A stretch of 64,000 nucleotides of DNA from Coffea arabica (GCF_036785885.1 NC_092329.1:9936001-10000000), one strand, 5' to 3'; shown: positions 20,992 to 34,154, counted from the first letter of the stretch. A program made the numbers and translations. Notes: generated by a model from the letters alone, not told the origin.

Positions 20992-22312
20992 GTTCACTTC
21001 TGCCCTCTTTCGTTTTAAGGGAAGTGTCGTTGCCCCTTTACCTCGATTTTGCTCTTTATTTGCTTACATTGGGGGCAATGTAAGGTTTAGGTGTGGGGGA
21101 GGATTAACTATACTTTTAGTGGAGTTTTTAGTTGTTTGGTGTGCATTTTTCTTGTCTTAGTAGTTAAACGGTGATGAATGCGATTGAGATATGAGTTTAA
21201 GTAGTAAATTCATGCCATGGGGTGTTCTACTATTTCTCGATGAATTGATTGATGAATATGCTGAACTTGACATTAATTTGATCACTTGTGCAATTTTTGA
21301 GCCTAATTTTTCGTTTGTTGAGTGATTAGTGCACATGATTTGTCACTTCAGAACTTGCTCAATTATGCGTGTCAAGACCACATTTAAATGAGTTTAATGC
21401 ACTAAAGTAATAGGACGCCTAGGACTGAACCATTTTTTTGGACTCTCTTAAAAACCAACTTTTAATTTATTTACCATTAGGAAGCTAAGTTGAGCCTTAA
21501 ACCTTATTTTTCGCTTGATGCCCTAGTTTTTAGCCATAAAACCTTTTTTTAGACTCTCTCTTTGAACCTCGTGTAAAGAAGTGGTTTGATTTCATGACAT
21601 GAAAATTTGGAGTATTATTTGAGAGGCATTACATGTATATATGTAGAAGAGAGGAAAAAAAGAGGAAGCAAATGACAAAAAAAAATAGAAAACAAAATAA
21701 GAAGAAATGCAGGCAATCAACTAGTGAAGTTGATCCTTATGGTGTTGGTATTTATTCAAAAAAAAGGAAAAAAAAAAAGAAAAAGAGAGAAATAGATGAA
21801 AAAAAAGAGGAGAAGGAAAAGAAGCCGAAAGTGCGACGAGTGCCAACTTTTACTTCACTGGTTGGACTGTTGAGATGCCTTGAAGTTCCATATGTGCAAG
21901 AATCTGTGTGATGAATTTCTGAGCATTTCCTTTACATTTTTACACCCTTTGAATCCTTTTTATCCTACCTTCTCACCCCAGCCCCATTACAACCTTGCAA
22001 AGTCCCTTGATTGCTGTATTTAAATTCATAAGTAAGTGGTGACGATATGGTATATGAAGAAGCTTATGGTAGTGTCATTCTATTGTGTTGATTTAAGAGC
22101 CATTTTATATACATATCTTATACACTTTGGAGTGAATGAGTGCACTTTAAACTGCGAGAATTGTTGATTTGGTATTTTCTGATTTCGATGAGGTTATTAG
22201 GGAATTTGGAATGCCATTTTTGGTATGAACTGCTGTAAATTGCTTGGTATCTTGATTGCACTTCTGAGTTAATTATGCTTGAGGGCAAGCATAATTCAGG
22301 TGTGGGAGAAAT
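20992..22312 (+). other. Athila-1 3' non-coding region with two purine tracts
   Basis: No gene. The GGGGGCAATGTAAGG segment followed by TGTGGGGGAGGA at 21092-21103 looks like an internal polypurine tract. TGTGGGAGAA at 22301-22310, just before the 3' LTR, is the expected plus-strand primer site. A long A/G-rich simple stretch covers about 21640-21820. The same two-tract layout occurs in Athila-2. Confidence 0.65.
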
Positions 22313-23994
22313 TGATAGGGTGTATTTTAGTGGAATATTTTGAGCATTATTGCACAATTATTTGGTTAAATATTTCATTAATTGGGTGGATTTTTCTCAG
22401 ATATGATTTTGGTGCCAATTACAGGATTTGATGCTAAAAAATGCTTAAAATCTAAATTCAGAAGATTCGTTGTACGGGGGGCACTTCAAGCAGTGGGATC
22501 CGCTTGAGAAGCTGAAGAAACTAAATTATAATAGACTTTATTTTATTTTACTTTAGGGAGTCTTGTTTTAATTTTTGAATACCAATTTCCGATAAGGGAA
22601 AATCCCCTCCTTGAATTTCGGTGGGACCAAAACAAAAAGAGGGGAGTATTAGACTCTAGGAGGTTGGCTTTGCTTAGAGAATTAATTCTTCGTCTGGCTT
22701 AGGTTTCTTTTCGTTCTTTGTAGCTTTTGAATGGGGTGGCCCGTAGCTCTGTAAAAGAATCAGGGGACACAAGCCCCAATTGTTGACTTTGCAAATAGCT
22801 TTTCCAATTGTATTGACCAAATTGAGTAAGAAACAATTGAAAAAAGCTTTTCCTCATAGCATTGTGAGCAATTAGGAGGCAGCCGCCATTGTGGACTTCT
22901 TGGCTTTGCTTTTCATTTGGGTTTTGATTGAAACTGGAAGACAACACCAGACCGTCGTATTTGTATGCTTTGGAGAACAATTGGGAGCAATAAAAATTCA
23001 TTGTGTTTCTCTCTTGGCGTTGATCGAAGTAGGGAAATTGATCTGAAATCTTTTCCAAACTCCACACGCGCGGCTTGTTCTCTAATTATGGGGAACTAAA
23101 TCCCTAATTCTAGTCAAGAGAGCAACTGACGAATTGATTCACCAATTACTGTGAGATCTAATCTGCTTTTAATTATTTCTTTCAATTATCAGTATTTATA
23201 TGCTTGCTGCTTTTAATTGCTATAGCTCTTGTGTATGATTGATTAGTGCGCAATAATTAATTGTTCATATAGGCTATTATGCTAATTAGAGGTAATTGAA
23301 TCCGTAATTGTTCGAATATCCCTATCTGAGTAGCAACTGGCGTAATTGGGTTTATGTCAGAGAAACGTATAATCTAATTTAAACGAACCTCGTAGCGTAT
23401 TTGCTAGTTAGGATTGGACCTTTCTAATTATTAATGCAATCTAGAGATTAAATCCTAAATCCTATGGTCATACCTAGGCTTGTTTTTGGGTTAGAGAAAT
23501 AGTTAACGGTCGTACCTTAACTACCGAGAAATTAAGGAAGGGTTGGTTGTTTATCGCGTGCATGACAACTATAACCAATTTATAAATAATTGTTTGAATT
23601 ATTTTTGCATCGATGATCAGTGCCTGAACCGCTTCTGAAGTGTACCCTTGGCTAGAACTCTCCTAATTATTTCTTTTAGTTAATTGCTTTCTGCAGTTAA
23701 ATTATTTAGTTAACTTTTAATTCTAAAACCCCCATCAATCTTGCCTTGAAAAGGAATAAATTTCTCCCCAGTCCCTGAGGAGACGACCCTGCTTGCCACT
23801 GTCTACTAGTTAGTGAATTCAGTTAAATAATTAATTCAGGTATATCGGATTAAGCAAACTCTTCAGGAACAGGGTGAATCAAGTAACCTATTGCACACCT
23901 AGAGTCCCTGCTCCAGTACTAGAATTGATTGTTGACTGTTTCAGGTGGTAGTTAGGTTTTATTTATTATTATTGCACAGGTTCGACACCTGTCA
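22313..23994 (+). repeat. Athila-1 3' LTR
   Basis: 1682 bp; begins TGATAGGGTG and ends GACACCTGTCA. Diverged copy of 10788-12461, followed directly by TTTAC. Confidence 0.92.
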
Positions 23995-24183
23995 TTTACT
24001 GATTTTCTAAAGGGATGCTGACTGATGATAAAGAATCATAGCAACCGAAAGGTCGATGAAAGTTGGTGAAAGCCACTACAATGACTATGAGGTCGTCATT
24101 CTTTCCCAAGGCAACCACTATGATAAAATTTCAAGGTTGTTATTTATGAATAAATCCCAGTTCAAATGGACTTTATAGTTTAG

Positions 24184-24761
24184 ACCTATGTTTTCAGAAC
24201 CGGACTGGGTATCGACTCGGCCGAGGTCAGGGGTCAATGGGTTCTACCGGAAATCGATAGGGGTCGAACCGGATGACGTCATAAATAAAAATTATTTAAA
24301 AATTAAAATATTATATATAAAATATCTAATAATATGTTAATATTAATAAAGGTATATTTATATATATTTGATGTTTCAAATATATTTAACAAGAAAATAC
24401 AAAGAAATTAGAACAATCAAGTAGCAATTTATGTTATTTAATAAATATTAACAAGTTTAAAATTAAAATTATGAATTTAATTGAAAAATAACATCAAATT
24501 TTAGGACAATATTTATAAAGTATGAAATATTTGAGATATATTAATAAGTTTTAACAATTTAGGGGGCCAACACATAATATTGAAAAGATTGAGTTTTTTT
24601 TAAAAAAAATGCCCATTGAACCAGAAAAATCGATTTTTTCCCTGTCAAATTCGGTTTTTGACCGGGATTTAAATTTCCGGTTTTTTACCATGACTCGGAC
24701 CGGACACTTGACCGGTTCCCGGTTCGACCGACTGGTCCGGTCCGAGTTTCAAAACAGAGGT
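24184..24761. mobile_element. About 580-bp element with 25-bp inverted ends (MITE-like)
   Basis: The left end ACCTATGTTTTCAGAACCGG pairs with the right end, which read on the other strand is ACCTCTGTTTTGAAACTCGG. The flanks share TTTAG (24179-24183 and 24761-24765; the last T may belong to either). Both ends are rich in CCGG/ACCGG words and the middle is AT-rich and non-coding. The superfamily is not clear to me. Confidence 0.65.
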
Positions 24762-25102
24762 TTAGACTGGGTCATAATGAAAATGATGGCCAGTTTCCTA
24801 ATGAGGAATGAGTTTAGACGATTAATTGACACTTTCTACTCATCCCCAATGAAGAAATACATAGTTTCCGCTTTGTGCTGTTCAACTTAAACTGATTCTT
24901 TGTACTAATCGTCTAAGCTCGTATGACTCTTTCACCAAATTGGTCGAATGAAGTTAATTTGTTACTGAATTTTAAATCTCAATGCGCCAATATAATGCAC
25001 AAAATCCGCAATATTCCTACAACCCTCTGAATCGTTTCAAACTTTATTCAGATTCTAGCTATTCAGCAATTAACAAATAAACCCACAACTGAACAATTTG
25101 GT

Positions 25103-25265
25103 ATGGCTGACATAAGGTTAATCTATGTGCTATTCTCGTTTCTTTACCTCATTGTTCCATTATCCGGGGTGGAAACATTTCCAATAGCGAAGCCACGATG
25201 CAAGGATACCTGTGGAAGTGAGAAGATTCCATACCCATTTGGAATGCCACAAGAAAATAGGCTTA
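25103..25265 (+). pseudogene. Wall-associated receptor kinase (WAK/WAKL) N-terminal fragment
   Basis: ATG at 25103 starts a signal peptide (MADIRLIYVLFSFLYLIVP) followed by PRCKDTCGSEKIPYPFGM, the start of the GUB_WAK galacturonan-binding domain with its Cys and the Pro-Phe-Gly motif. The match ends after about 55 residues. The remaining ORF (Lys/Arg-rich, to 25426) lies in a repeat-like sequence. WAKs bind pectin in the cell wall and signal through a cytoplasmic kinase; neither EGF nor kinase is present here, so this is a remnant. It lies on the opposite strand to the other two WAK pieces. Confidence 0.75.
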
Positions 25266-25530
25266 TTGTGATGCAGAATTGTGCTGCAAAAAGTCAGAAA
25301 AGTGCTGCAAAAACTTTTTTGCAACACAAAAGCGATAGAATTCAATTGTATCACAAAAATAGCCATTACAAAAGAAGACGACGCAATTTGGAGATGTGCC
25401 GTATGTATTTGCATCACTTTTTGTGACGTTGATGCCACTCTACTTGCAGCACAAAAAATGCGCTGCTAAAAATGTCCACAATGTTATGCGACATAAACTT
25501 GTGTCGCAAAAAAGTCACTAATATAAAAGC
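25266..25530. repeat. Insert-like sequence with repeated GCGACACAA / GCTGCAAAA words
   Basis: Variants of TTGCGACACAA and GTGCTGCAAAA recur in both orientations. GCGACATAAACTTGTGTCGC near 25485 is an almost perfect palindrome. It replaces the expected WAK sequence, so it is probably a transposon end, perhaps CACTA-like, but I found no matching partner end. Confidence 0.35.
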
Positions 25531-26554
25531 TAGAAATCAATTTTTTTATGGTACAATATTTATGCTGCTCAAATAGATTAAAATCGGATATCATAACAAA
25601 ATTAAAGTTTCATAGTACACCAGAATAAAGTATCATACATTGCTTTAGTCAAATTCTACAAATTTTATCATTTAATATAGTTCACTCCAATGGCAAGATG
25701 TTTTATATATCTCAAGAAGTGCTTGTCTTTAAAAACACAATTTCTTTGTACATCTCTCAAAATCCTGAAATAACACAAAAAATATGGTCATAACCATTCT
25801 CGAATACCCAATAGAACTACATTCAATAAAATTCACTTCCAAATTTGGAAAAGTAACGCATATCCATTACCCAATAGAACTAAATTCAATAAAATTTCAA
25901 GGTGGAAGGAGGAGAATTTAAGAAGAATGAGCAGACTCCCATGATAAAAGATGTGCTCCACCATCTACTAAAGAAATACAATCTGAGGACCACACAACTT
26001 CCTTACAGACAGTATGCTTCACAATAAATCACCTGGGTTCCATAACAGCCAACCGACTATATTAAAAACACAACAAAATCTGTAAGGGGATTAATTCTCT
26101 AAAGTTTGCTCTCAAAATTAAATGTCAAAGCAAATTTCTCTTCAACCTATAGAAACTCTAAATCGCATAACTACTCACTCATATATGAGTTTTATGGCCT
26201 GCTTCCCTTATTCTAATTTGACTTTTAAGGTTGTTCAGCATTCATTTTCCCCATCCACCAAAATCAGCTGAATGTCATTGTGGAACTCAATTTGTATCTA
26301 TTTAGCTTTAATGCCTACATCCTCAGGTAACTTGAATTTCAACATATGTGGCGTTGAAATTGACAGGCATGAAATAAACAAGGTTTGCATCACATCAAAG
26401 TACTGGGCATCTTAAAGAGTCATTATATTACGTATCCATGCTGGCTGTGCATGCTCAACAGTAGCAAAACTCAACAATGAGAACGCCAACTTCAATCTGA
26501 TCTCAATCCACAGTCAAGCTGACACTGCAAGGTACATAAAGAAGTGAAGATTAC
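25531..26554. other. AT-rich spacer without recognised gene
   Basis: It lies downstream of the cyclophilin exons on the minus strand. I looked for the missing last exons of that gene here and did not find them. Confidence 0.45.
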
Positions 26555-28207
26555 CTTGACAGGGTCAGGAGCAAACTTAAGCTGAACTCCCATCCAATCT
26601 GGTGCACTATCCTTACCACCTGCATCTTCATCTTTCAATCCTTTGGATTTGAAAGAAAATGCTGCCTTGAATTTTTCCAGTCTCTTCAGCACCTACGAAC
26701 CACAGAAATAAATGAAATCAAGAGTATTAACCATCTGTAGGCAGGTTGAATATAGATAATAGCACATCCATATCTATACTTTTCATCCATTTGCTCCATC
26801 AAGTCATTGCAAAAATTTCCAGATCTAATACAGCTACAGCCTTCCTTTCAGAGAACACAACCACATCATTTGAAACAAAAAAGTTTTGTGCTCTGACCTC
26901 GGTCAATGAATTTAACAAAGGATTATGCACCTTAGGAGAATATTATGTAAAAAGTGTTGGACCTCTGCTCTTATCTGAATACACGAGTATATCTAAAAAT
27001 AGAATTTCTATATTTTACCTTGAGTTTCCCCAAGCTATGCATTAGGATCTGACATGCATATCCTTTTACGTTTTTCTTTCTTGTTTTGTTTCCCATTTCT
27101 AATGCTGGTATTATTTTGGTTCGGTTTACTAATGTTTTGTGTGCTTACTCTCTAAAACACAAACTGCTTCAGCCACTACTCTAAGAACAATAAGTTCTCT
27201 CAATACCCATCAATTATAAGTACAAGAACAGAAGGTTTTATACAAGGTATAAACATAAATTGATCAATATGACTGTCAAATGCATACTTCATCCTCGTGT
27301 CCTTGGCATCTGCGCTTCTTTTGCTTCTGTAGCTGTCTTTCACGTTCAGCATTGTTCATCAACTGTATGTCAGCATCTGCATTATCCACGAGTTCAGCTA
27401 AGGTTTGGACTACTCACTCTGAGCAAAAGTGTCAGCATTGCTTGGACTACCCACTCTGAGCAGAAGTTCTATTATAAAACATGTTCAAAACATCTCATCC
27501 AGCATGAGTTTCATTTGAATCATTTTTGTGCATCTTATCCACCACATGGATCTGCCTAATGGTTGAAGTGTCACAATCCGTCTAGGAGTCATAAAAATAC
27601 CAAAAAAATTCTTGTTCTGTCAGACTTCTTTCACTGGGCAGTAGGAAGGATTACTGCTTGAGCCAATCCATAAACATGCTGAAGAATATCATAAAAAAGC
27701 ATACAAAAGCTTAGTTGCAGGTATATAGTAATTTCATGGTGACATCAAAGCATTTCAGGAGAAAAATAATAAAGCACTTTCTATCAGGTAAAAAAATATT
27801 ATATAGTTGTAAATTGCCACTCTCCATAATTTGCAAATCCGATTAAGTCCAAAGTACCAAATACTAAGCATTATGACACTAAATTTGGCTAGAACAGATA
27901 CAAGTTAATTATGTTAATTGGCATGAATAAAAAAGATTTGTAAGTTATAGGTTCATTTTAACTCTATGCAGAAAACAAACTTACTCTTATCCGTCTTTTG
28001 TTCACTTGGAAGAACACCAAGCTCCTTTATTTTCTGTAGTATCTGCTGACGCATCCTTGCATCAAAGTTAGCTTCATCTTCATCACTAAAATCAGAAGCT
28101 TCAGACAACTTGGCATCTGATTGTCCCTGTGGTTCTTCCCTTTCTAAACGTAAAGCCTCTGACTGTCAACTGCTTATCCCTTGTAGCTTTAACTTTAGAT
28201 GCTATCT
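26555..28207 (-). pseudogene. CYP57/CWC27-type cyclophilin, three C-terminal exons only
   Basis: Read on the minus strand. Exon A (about 28207-27985) encodes SKVKATRDKQLT, then after a small frame break near 28155 EALRLEREEPQ and FDARMRQQILQKIKELG. Exon B (27362-27288, 25 codons) encodes LMNNAERERQLQKQKKRRC and ends GHEDE before a GTATGC donor. Exon C (26692-26555) begins VLKRLEKFKAAF and ends DWMGVQLKFAPDPVK before GTAATC. B and C join in phase 0. The run of charged helices ending in LKFAP fits the C-terminus of plant CWC27-like cyclophilins, spliceosome-associated peptidyl-prolyl isomerases, from memory of the family. The isomerase domain and last exon are absent, and exon A has a frame break, so I call it a gene fragment. 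Confidence 0.6.
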
Positions 28208-29517
28208 GCATTAGCAACTTCATTTAAGTGTATGTCCAAGCAATTTATTTATTACTGATCAGGAGAAAATAAATCATATTGGTTGTTCCCCTCAATAAGT
28301 GCATGTGATTCAACATTCATAAAGTTTGTCCCTCCAAAACTGACAGCGTGTAGGTGAAGAAAAAATCGTGTAAAATCTATAAAAAAAAATACTAGGTGGA
28401 TTCCTGGGAACACCATCAATAAAAGCATTGTGAAGACAAAAGCATATAACTTTCCATACTTTATCAAACCCATCGAAATTTTAGGACGTCAAAAACTCTG
28501 AGTTAACATTTTTCATGTGATTGGTCAAAAGATGCTCTTTATCTTTGAAAACGTAATCTCAGAGAATAGACAACTTCTAAGAGTTTGCCTTTGCTTCTTT
28601 ACAGTAGAGTCTTCTTCCCAATATTTCTCTAGTAGTGTCTGGATCCTGTTTCCTTTTTCCTGCAATTCGCTTACCTAGCAGATAGGAAAGTTGGCCTATA
28701 TGTTTGCATGCCTAGCTTAACAACAATATGTCTAGAGACATAACTCGGTTCCTGCACTATTACTGACAACTGAAAATTGCTTCCACTGCAGAAGTGTTCC
28801 GAAGCTAAGATATTAGATGGTTGCCAAAATCTCATGATGGAGGAATTTATGGCACCATCATGAAATGATGATGCAGGAAAGTTTTACCGTCTAGATCCTC
28901 TCCAGTCACTCTCTAAACATTAAAAAAAGGTACTTTAACAATCAGTATAGTAGTGCTGTTATGAAATAGTTTCACCATTTTGTACTGAAACAAGTGAGAA
29001 GACATTAGTCTTTTACAAGTCAAGTAGCTAATCAGTAGATGGTTAACAAGCTCCAAACAGATCATGAGGAGAAGAACCACAGTTATTGTTGATTGCCATG
29101 ACAAAAAGAATAAATCATTACCACATCATCTGTATGATTCTCCTCTTCATAAGTCTACCGAGTCGCCACCGTCTCGGTCCCTCTTGATACGGTCCTGGGA
29201 CAATATGATTCCGAGATACTTGACTTGCCAAAAAATCGATGGAGACGTCACTGTGAAGGGTTGAAACGGTCGAGTCACTCCGAGTCATCCCGAGTCAACT
29301 CGAATCCAACCAAAAACCTTTAGAAAAATAAAGGAAAACTCATGGCTTTGGAAAAAAAACCTTTAGACTCTGAACATGAGGATGAATCCTTATTGCTTGA
29401 ATCAAGTAAATGCCGCGTATATTCTTCCTTTCTTTGGACAAATGCAAAATGTTTTCATTTCATACATTTAGTGCTGATGCGATATCTTCCTTTCGGCAGT
29501 GAAAACTATTGAGTTTC
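28208..29517. other. Spacer without assigned gene
   Basis: No complete ORF or repeat recognised. A minus-strand open segment at about 28570-28660 (IQTLLEKYWEEDSTVKKQRQ) has exon-like amino-acid composition but I cannot assign it. CGAGTCA-type words cluster at 29155-29310. Confidence 0.4.
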
Positions 29518-32500
29518 TTTTTTTTTTTTTTTGTCGAAACGATAGGATTGTATTAATTGAACAAAAGTATATACAGGCGAGCACTTGCTCGATGCTTTAC
29601 AATGTGCATTTAGCACAGTAGGTTGGGATTAACCCACTCTACATCATGATAATTGCTCAAAGCTTGAGCACTAAATAAACAACTAAGATCATTCCTATTA
29701 GATTTTCCTAGACAAAAGGAGCATTTGTAAAACATAGTACTCAGTTCACGGATATCATTTATCAGGGTAGCTAGCCACACATCCACTATTTTACTCCCTT
29801 GAATTTGCTGCAGAAGGTCTTTACCTGGAACTCCAATGCATACTAGCCTCCATCCTTGCTCTGCTACTTTGATCAAAGCCAGTTTGACAACTTCAGCATC
29901 GTGTTGAAGTTGACTTTCACTTGCTCTTTCTCTCATCTTCCATCCCACCACATCTTGTCCCTTGCTGTCAGCTGCTACAATACCATATCCAATGGTCTTT
30001 GTTTGCTTGTTGCACTTGGTTGTAATCCTGATCTGCATACCTCTTGGTCAGTTTTCTAGATTTTGTCTGGCCTCTTGTTCATTCATTTGTTGTGGTATTG
30101 TTGTTTTACCTATGCTACAGCTCCTAGCTTTTTTGGCCCTATTGTTGAACTCCATCCAGGCATTCCAGGCTTTGTTGATCACCTACACTGGTTCCTGTGT
30201 TTTGTTGTTAAACTCTTTTTCATTCCTGCATTTCCAAATTTGCTATAGAATATTTGCTATAAGAGATATATGATACATACCTTGAGCTCTATGTTTGGCT
30301 TCAGTTAATAATGCCCACTAGGTGTTGAAGTTCCAAGTCAACTCTTGAATCCCATCCCATTGTACTGGGGCTCATTTCCAGATCTTCTTTGCTCTATTGC
30401 ACTCCAACAGCATATGTTCCAATGTTTCTATATCCTCTCCACATCCTGAGCATATTGGATCTCCTTTCATCATTCTCCTCCATATTAGCTCTTTGACTGG
30501 AACTGCTTCTTTTAGACCTTTCTAGATGAATATCTTAATTTTATGACTAATATTTAGGCTCCACAAAACCCTCCACATCTGGTGTCTTGCTTGATTGCTG
30601 TTTCATTTAATCCCATGTTTTCTTCCTCTTCCCTCTTGTTCTTTCTTGGCCTGTATTAACTTGTAACCTGATTGCACCGTATATTCTCCATTTTGGTTCC
30701 CTATCTAGAAAGTGTTATCCTTTTTTCCTGTGATGCTAATCGGAATTTTGAGAATGTTTTCTGCATCCCCTTTGTTGTAGGTTTTGAAAATGAGGTTTCT
30801 GTTCCACCTATAGTCCACGATCAGATCAGCAACTTTGTGTATTTGACATTCTTCTGGTTTGGCTATGATTGGTTTCCCTTGGGGTTGGTTTGGAATCCAC
30901 TGAGCTTCCCAAATCTAGTTGACTATCCATTCCCTATCCTTCTCCTTATCCCCCATTGGAGATCTTCTCCGGCACTCATAATACTTTGCCAAAACCATGA
31001 AGCATTGTTAGGAGTTTTGCATACCAAAATATTGCAATTTCGAAAATACTTGCCCTTCAGAATTTTGCTGGATAATAGATTTGGATGTTTGATGACTCTC
31101 CATATCTGTTTGGCCAGCAAAGCTCTGTTAAAGCTTTGAATCTCCTGGATCCCTATTCCTCCTCTTTTCTTCTCATTGGTCAGCTGCTTCCAGGCTACCC
31201 AGTGAATCTTGTTTTCGTTGTCCTTTTTTCCCCACCAGAAGTTAGATAGCATGGAGTTGATCTCTTTGCACATCCTGCAAGGTAATTTGAAACAAGACAT
31301 TGTGTACGTAGGAATTGCCATAGAAGTTGCTTTGATCAGGAATTCTTTTCCAGCTGAACTTAAAAGCTTGTTTTTCCAACTTTGCATCCTCCTCTTGATA
31401 TTATCCTTAATGTAACCAAACAATTGCACTTTAGTCCTTGATATCACCATTGGCAATCCTAGGTACCTCCCTTGTCATACTGGTTTTATTCTTCCTAGCT
31501 CTACATAGACTTCCTCCTTTGTTGCCTAATTCACATTTTTGCTGAAAAACACACTGGACTTGTCTAGGTTAACCATTTGACCAGATTCTTATTCATAAAG
31601 TTCTAGTATCCTCTGTGGCTCCTTGCTTCTTGAGAATTGGCTTTGCAAAAGATTAGGAAATCATCAGCAAAAAAGAGATGGGTTATTGAGGGACCTTGTC
31701 TGCTTATCTTGACGCCATTCATCTTTCCTGCTCATGTTGCACTTTTTAGCAGATTAGAAAAGCCTTTTGAGCATATGAGGAATAGGTAAGGTGACAGTGG
31801 GTCACCCTGTCTAATTCCCCTTTTTGGTAAAATGTATTCCTTACACTCCCCATTAATGTTGAATGAGAAGGAGACTGTACTAATGCATTTCATGATCTAT
31901 TTTATCCATTTCTCACAGAATCCCATTTTTTCCATCATAGCTTGCAGAAAGTGCCATTCAACTCTATCATAGGCCTTTGACATGTCAAACTTCATAGCCA
32001 TAAATCCATCCTTACCTTGCTTTTTATTTTTAAGATAATGCAAGTTTTCATGAGAGATAATGATGTTATCAAGAATATGTCTCCCAGGAACGAAAGCAGA
32101 TTGATTGATGAGAAAGGGTGATTCAGAATAGGTTTAAGCCTATTAACTAGGATTTTAACAATGGCTTTGTAAATCACACTACAGAGGCTAATAGATCTGT
32201 ACTGCTTCATATTAGTGCGGCAAGGGACTTTGGGGATCAAAGATATGATAGTGTGATTGATAGCCTTAAGCATATTACCAGAATGAAAGAAACTTTTTGT
32301 GGCATTTACCAGGTCTCCTTTGATTATGTCCCAAAATTTCTCGAAGAATAGGGGTGACATCCCATCTATGCCAGGAGTGTTGTTGCTTTCATAGAGAAAC
32401 ATGCTGATTTGACTTTCTTTTTTGTTACAGGCTTGATTAGATCCTGGTTCTTGTCTTCAGAAATAGACTTTGGGATCCCATCTAAACTCTCGTGATTGCT

Positions 32501-33345
32501 ACTATTAGTTTATTTGGTGAAAAGTTGCCTGTAGTAGTTACCAATTTCAGCTCCTAGTTCTGCCTTAGTTTCTGTCCAGCTCCCGTCTTCCTTTGGTAGT
32601 TTTTGCATTCTATTATTCTTCCTCCTACCATTCACCTGTGCATGAAAGAAATGAGTATTCTTGTTTCCTTCTTGTAGCCATTTGAGTCTAGCTTTTTGGC
32701 TCCAAAAAATTTCCTCATCCCTGTAAACTTCCCTCAGTTGCACTTTGAGTATTGCCTTTTCCTTTCTTTTGTTCTCTAGTGATGCTCCTTTAATCTGGTC
32801 CAACTGCTCCTTGATGTTCTTGATCCTTTTTCTGGAATTCTTATTGATTCTGTTGCTCCATTTCAGGAGGGCTATTCTATAGTTTCTCACCTTTGTCTTA
32901 ACCTGAAACATTCTTGAACCCTCAGCACTCTTGTTCCAAGCTTCCTTTATTACATTTGAAATTCCATCCCTTTGAAGCCATCTCTTGTCAAAGAAAAATC
33001 TCTTCCTTCTGTTTCTTTCCAATGGGGTATTATCGACTAGTAGAGCACTGTGATCAGAAGCATGTGTCTTAACGTGAGTACATTTAGCATTTTCAAAATT
33101 CTGGTTCCATTGTGCACTATTGAGTGTTCTATCTAATCTTTGTTTGATTTCACCATCCCCCTCCCAATTATTGCTCCAGGTCCAAGGTTGTCCTTCACAC
33201 CCAATGTCTATCAGTTGATTTTCATTGATGAAGTTTCTAAAGTCATTGAAGGTCCACTCTTCTTTGATTCTTCCTCGTAATTTCTTCTCATTGGAGCATA
33301 TATCATTGAAATCCCCAGCTATCATCTAGTTTCTGCCCCATAGGT

Positions 33346-34154
33346 TGTTAGGCCTGAAGACAACCTAAGAGGAGGGGTGAATTAGGTTGATTAAAAAGCT
33401 AATCAAGTTATAAGCACTTTTTGCTCAATATGAAATTTACCCTCTTTTCTAAGTAATTACCCAATGAATCAATCAATAAAGGAACAATATCACTTGAGAG
33501 AAGTAGAAGAGATAAGCAATTTAAGGATCACAACATAACAATAAGTAAATGAGAAGAAAGGAATTGCAAACCAATTGACTATCAAGCTTCTCTTGAACTT
33601 GAAGATCAATTCAAACAAGCTTCTTCAAGTTAATGAAATATAACCAATCTTGTGTACAAAGGAAGAGTCACTTCCTCCTTGTCCCAAGTTCCACTGGGTC
33701 AAGTTAAGAAGTTTTACTATCCCTCAGGACAACCCTCACAGAGCTACACTATTGAAGTATTCACTCGAGTCAACTAGCCGTTGGGAGTATCGGACGTCCG
33801 GTACTACCGTTGCTTGTGTCCGATAGTAGACAGAGAGTTTGAAGGATAAACTCAATTCTATCGGATGCCCGATACTTCCGATGCTTGCGTCCAATAGTAG
33901 ATAGAGAGTTTGAAAGATCATCTCAATTCTATCGGACATCCGGTGAAGATGTTCTCTGTCCGATATAATCTGCACTGTCTATCGAATGTCTGGTATTGTC
34001 TTTGTGAGTGTCCGATAGCTTTCATCTTCCTTTATCTTCTTTCAATTATTCTTTGAATCAAATTGCTTCAGAGCTGAAAAGTTTTCTTATTGAAAGGATA
34101 TTAGTATTATCCAATTATTTTGTAAATATCAAAATACAAGGATCAAGATCATCA
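33346..34154. mobile_element. 809-bp solo LTR (or TRIM-like element) inside LINE 2
   Basis: Begins TGTTAGGCCTG and ends GATCATCA, with TAGGT directly before (33341-33345) and after (34155-34159). Removing it and one TAGGT restores the LINE 2 reading order, which proves the borders. It has no ORF of interest, no inner second LTR, and no clear primer site. The TG...CA ends and 5-bp duplication fit an LTR element reduced by recombination. The GAGGGGTGAATTAGGTTGA segment near its start is a motif I have seen in other plant repeats; no lineage is assigned. Confidence 0.85.
33788..33960. repeat. 71-bp tandem repeat in the solo LTR
   Basis: Units start at TATCGGA at 33788, 33859 and 33930 (period 71); the third is partial. 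Each carries TATCGGA-GTCCG, a GTCC-ATAGTAGA segment and AGAGAGTTTGAA. Shorter TGTCCGATA words continue to about 34020. Confidence 0.8.

Larger units (their letters stand above)
10788..23994 (+). mobile_element. Athila-lineage Ty3/gypsy LTR retrotransposon, complete but mutated (Athila-1)
   Basis: 13.2 kb with two LTRs beginning TG and ending CA, a TTTAC target duplication, a primer site after the 5' LTR, gag-protease-RT-RNase H-integrase, a long spacer, an envelope-position ORF, and a purine tract before the 3' LTR. The Athila lineage is assigned from gag style ([27 protein letters not shown]), RT style and the ORF after integrase. The LTRs differ at about 16 of the first 240 positions by my count, so the insertion is not recent. 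Coding regions carry many stops and frameshifts and have lost protease and RT catalytic residues; the copy cannot move by itself. Confidence 0.93.

Noticed and set aside
29155..29310. CGAGTCA-word cluster as an array
   Set aside because: Short words without constant spacing; no inverted ends seen.
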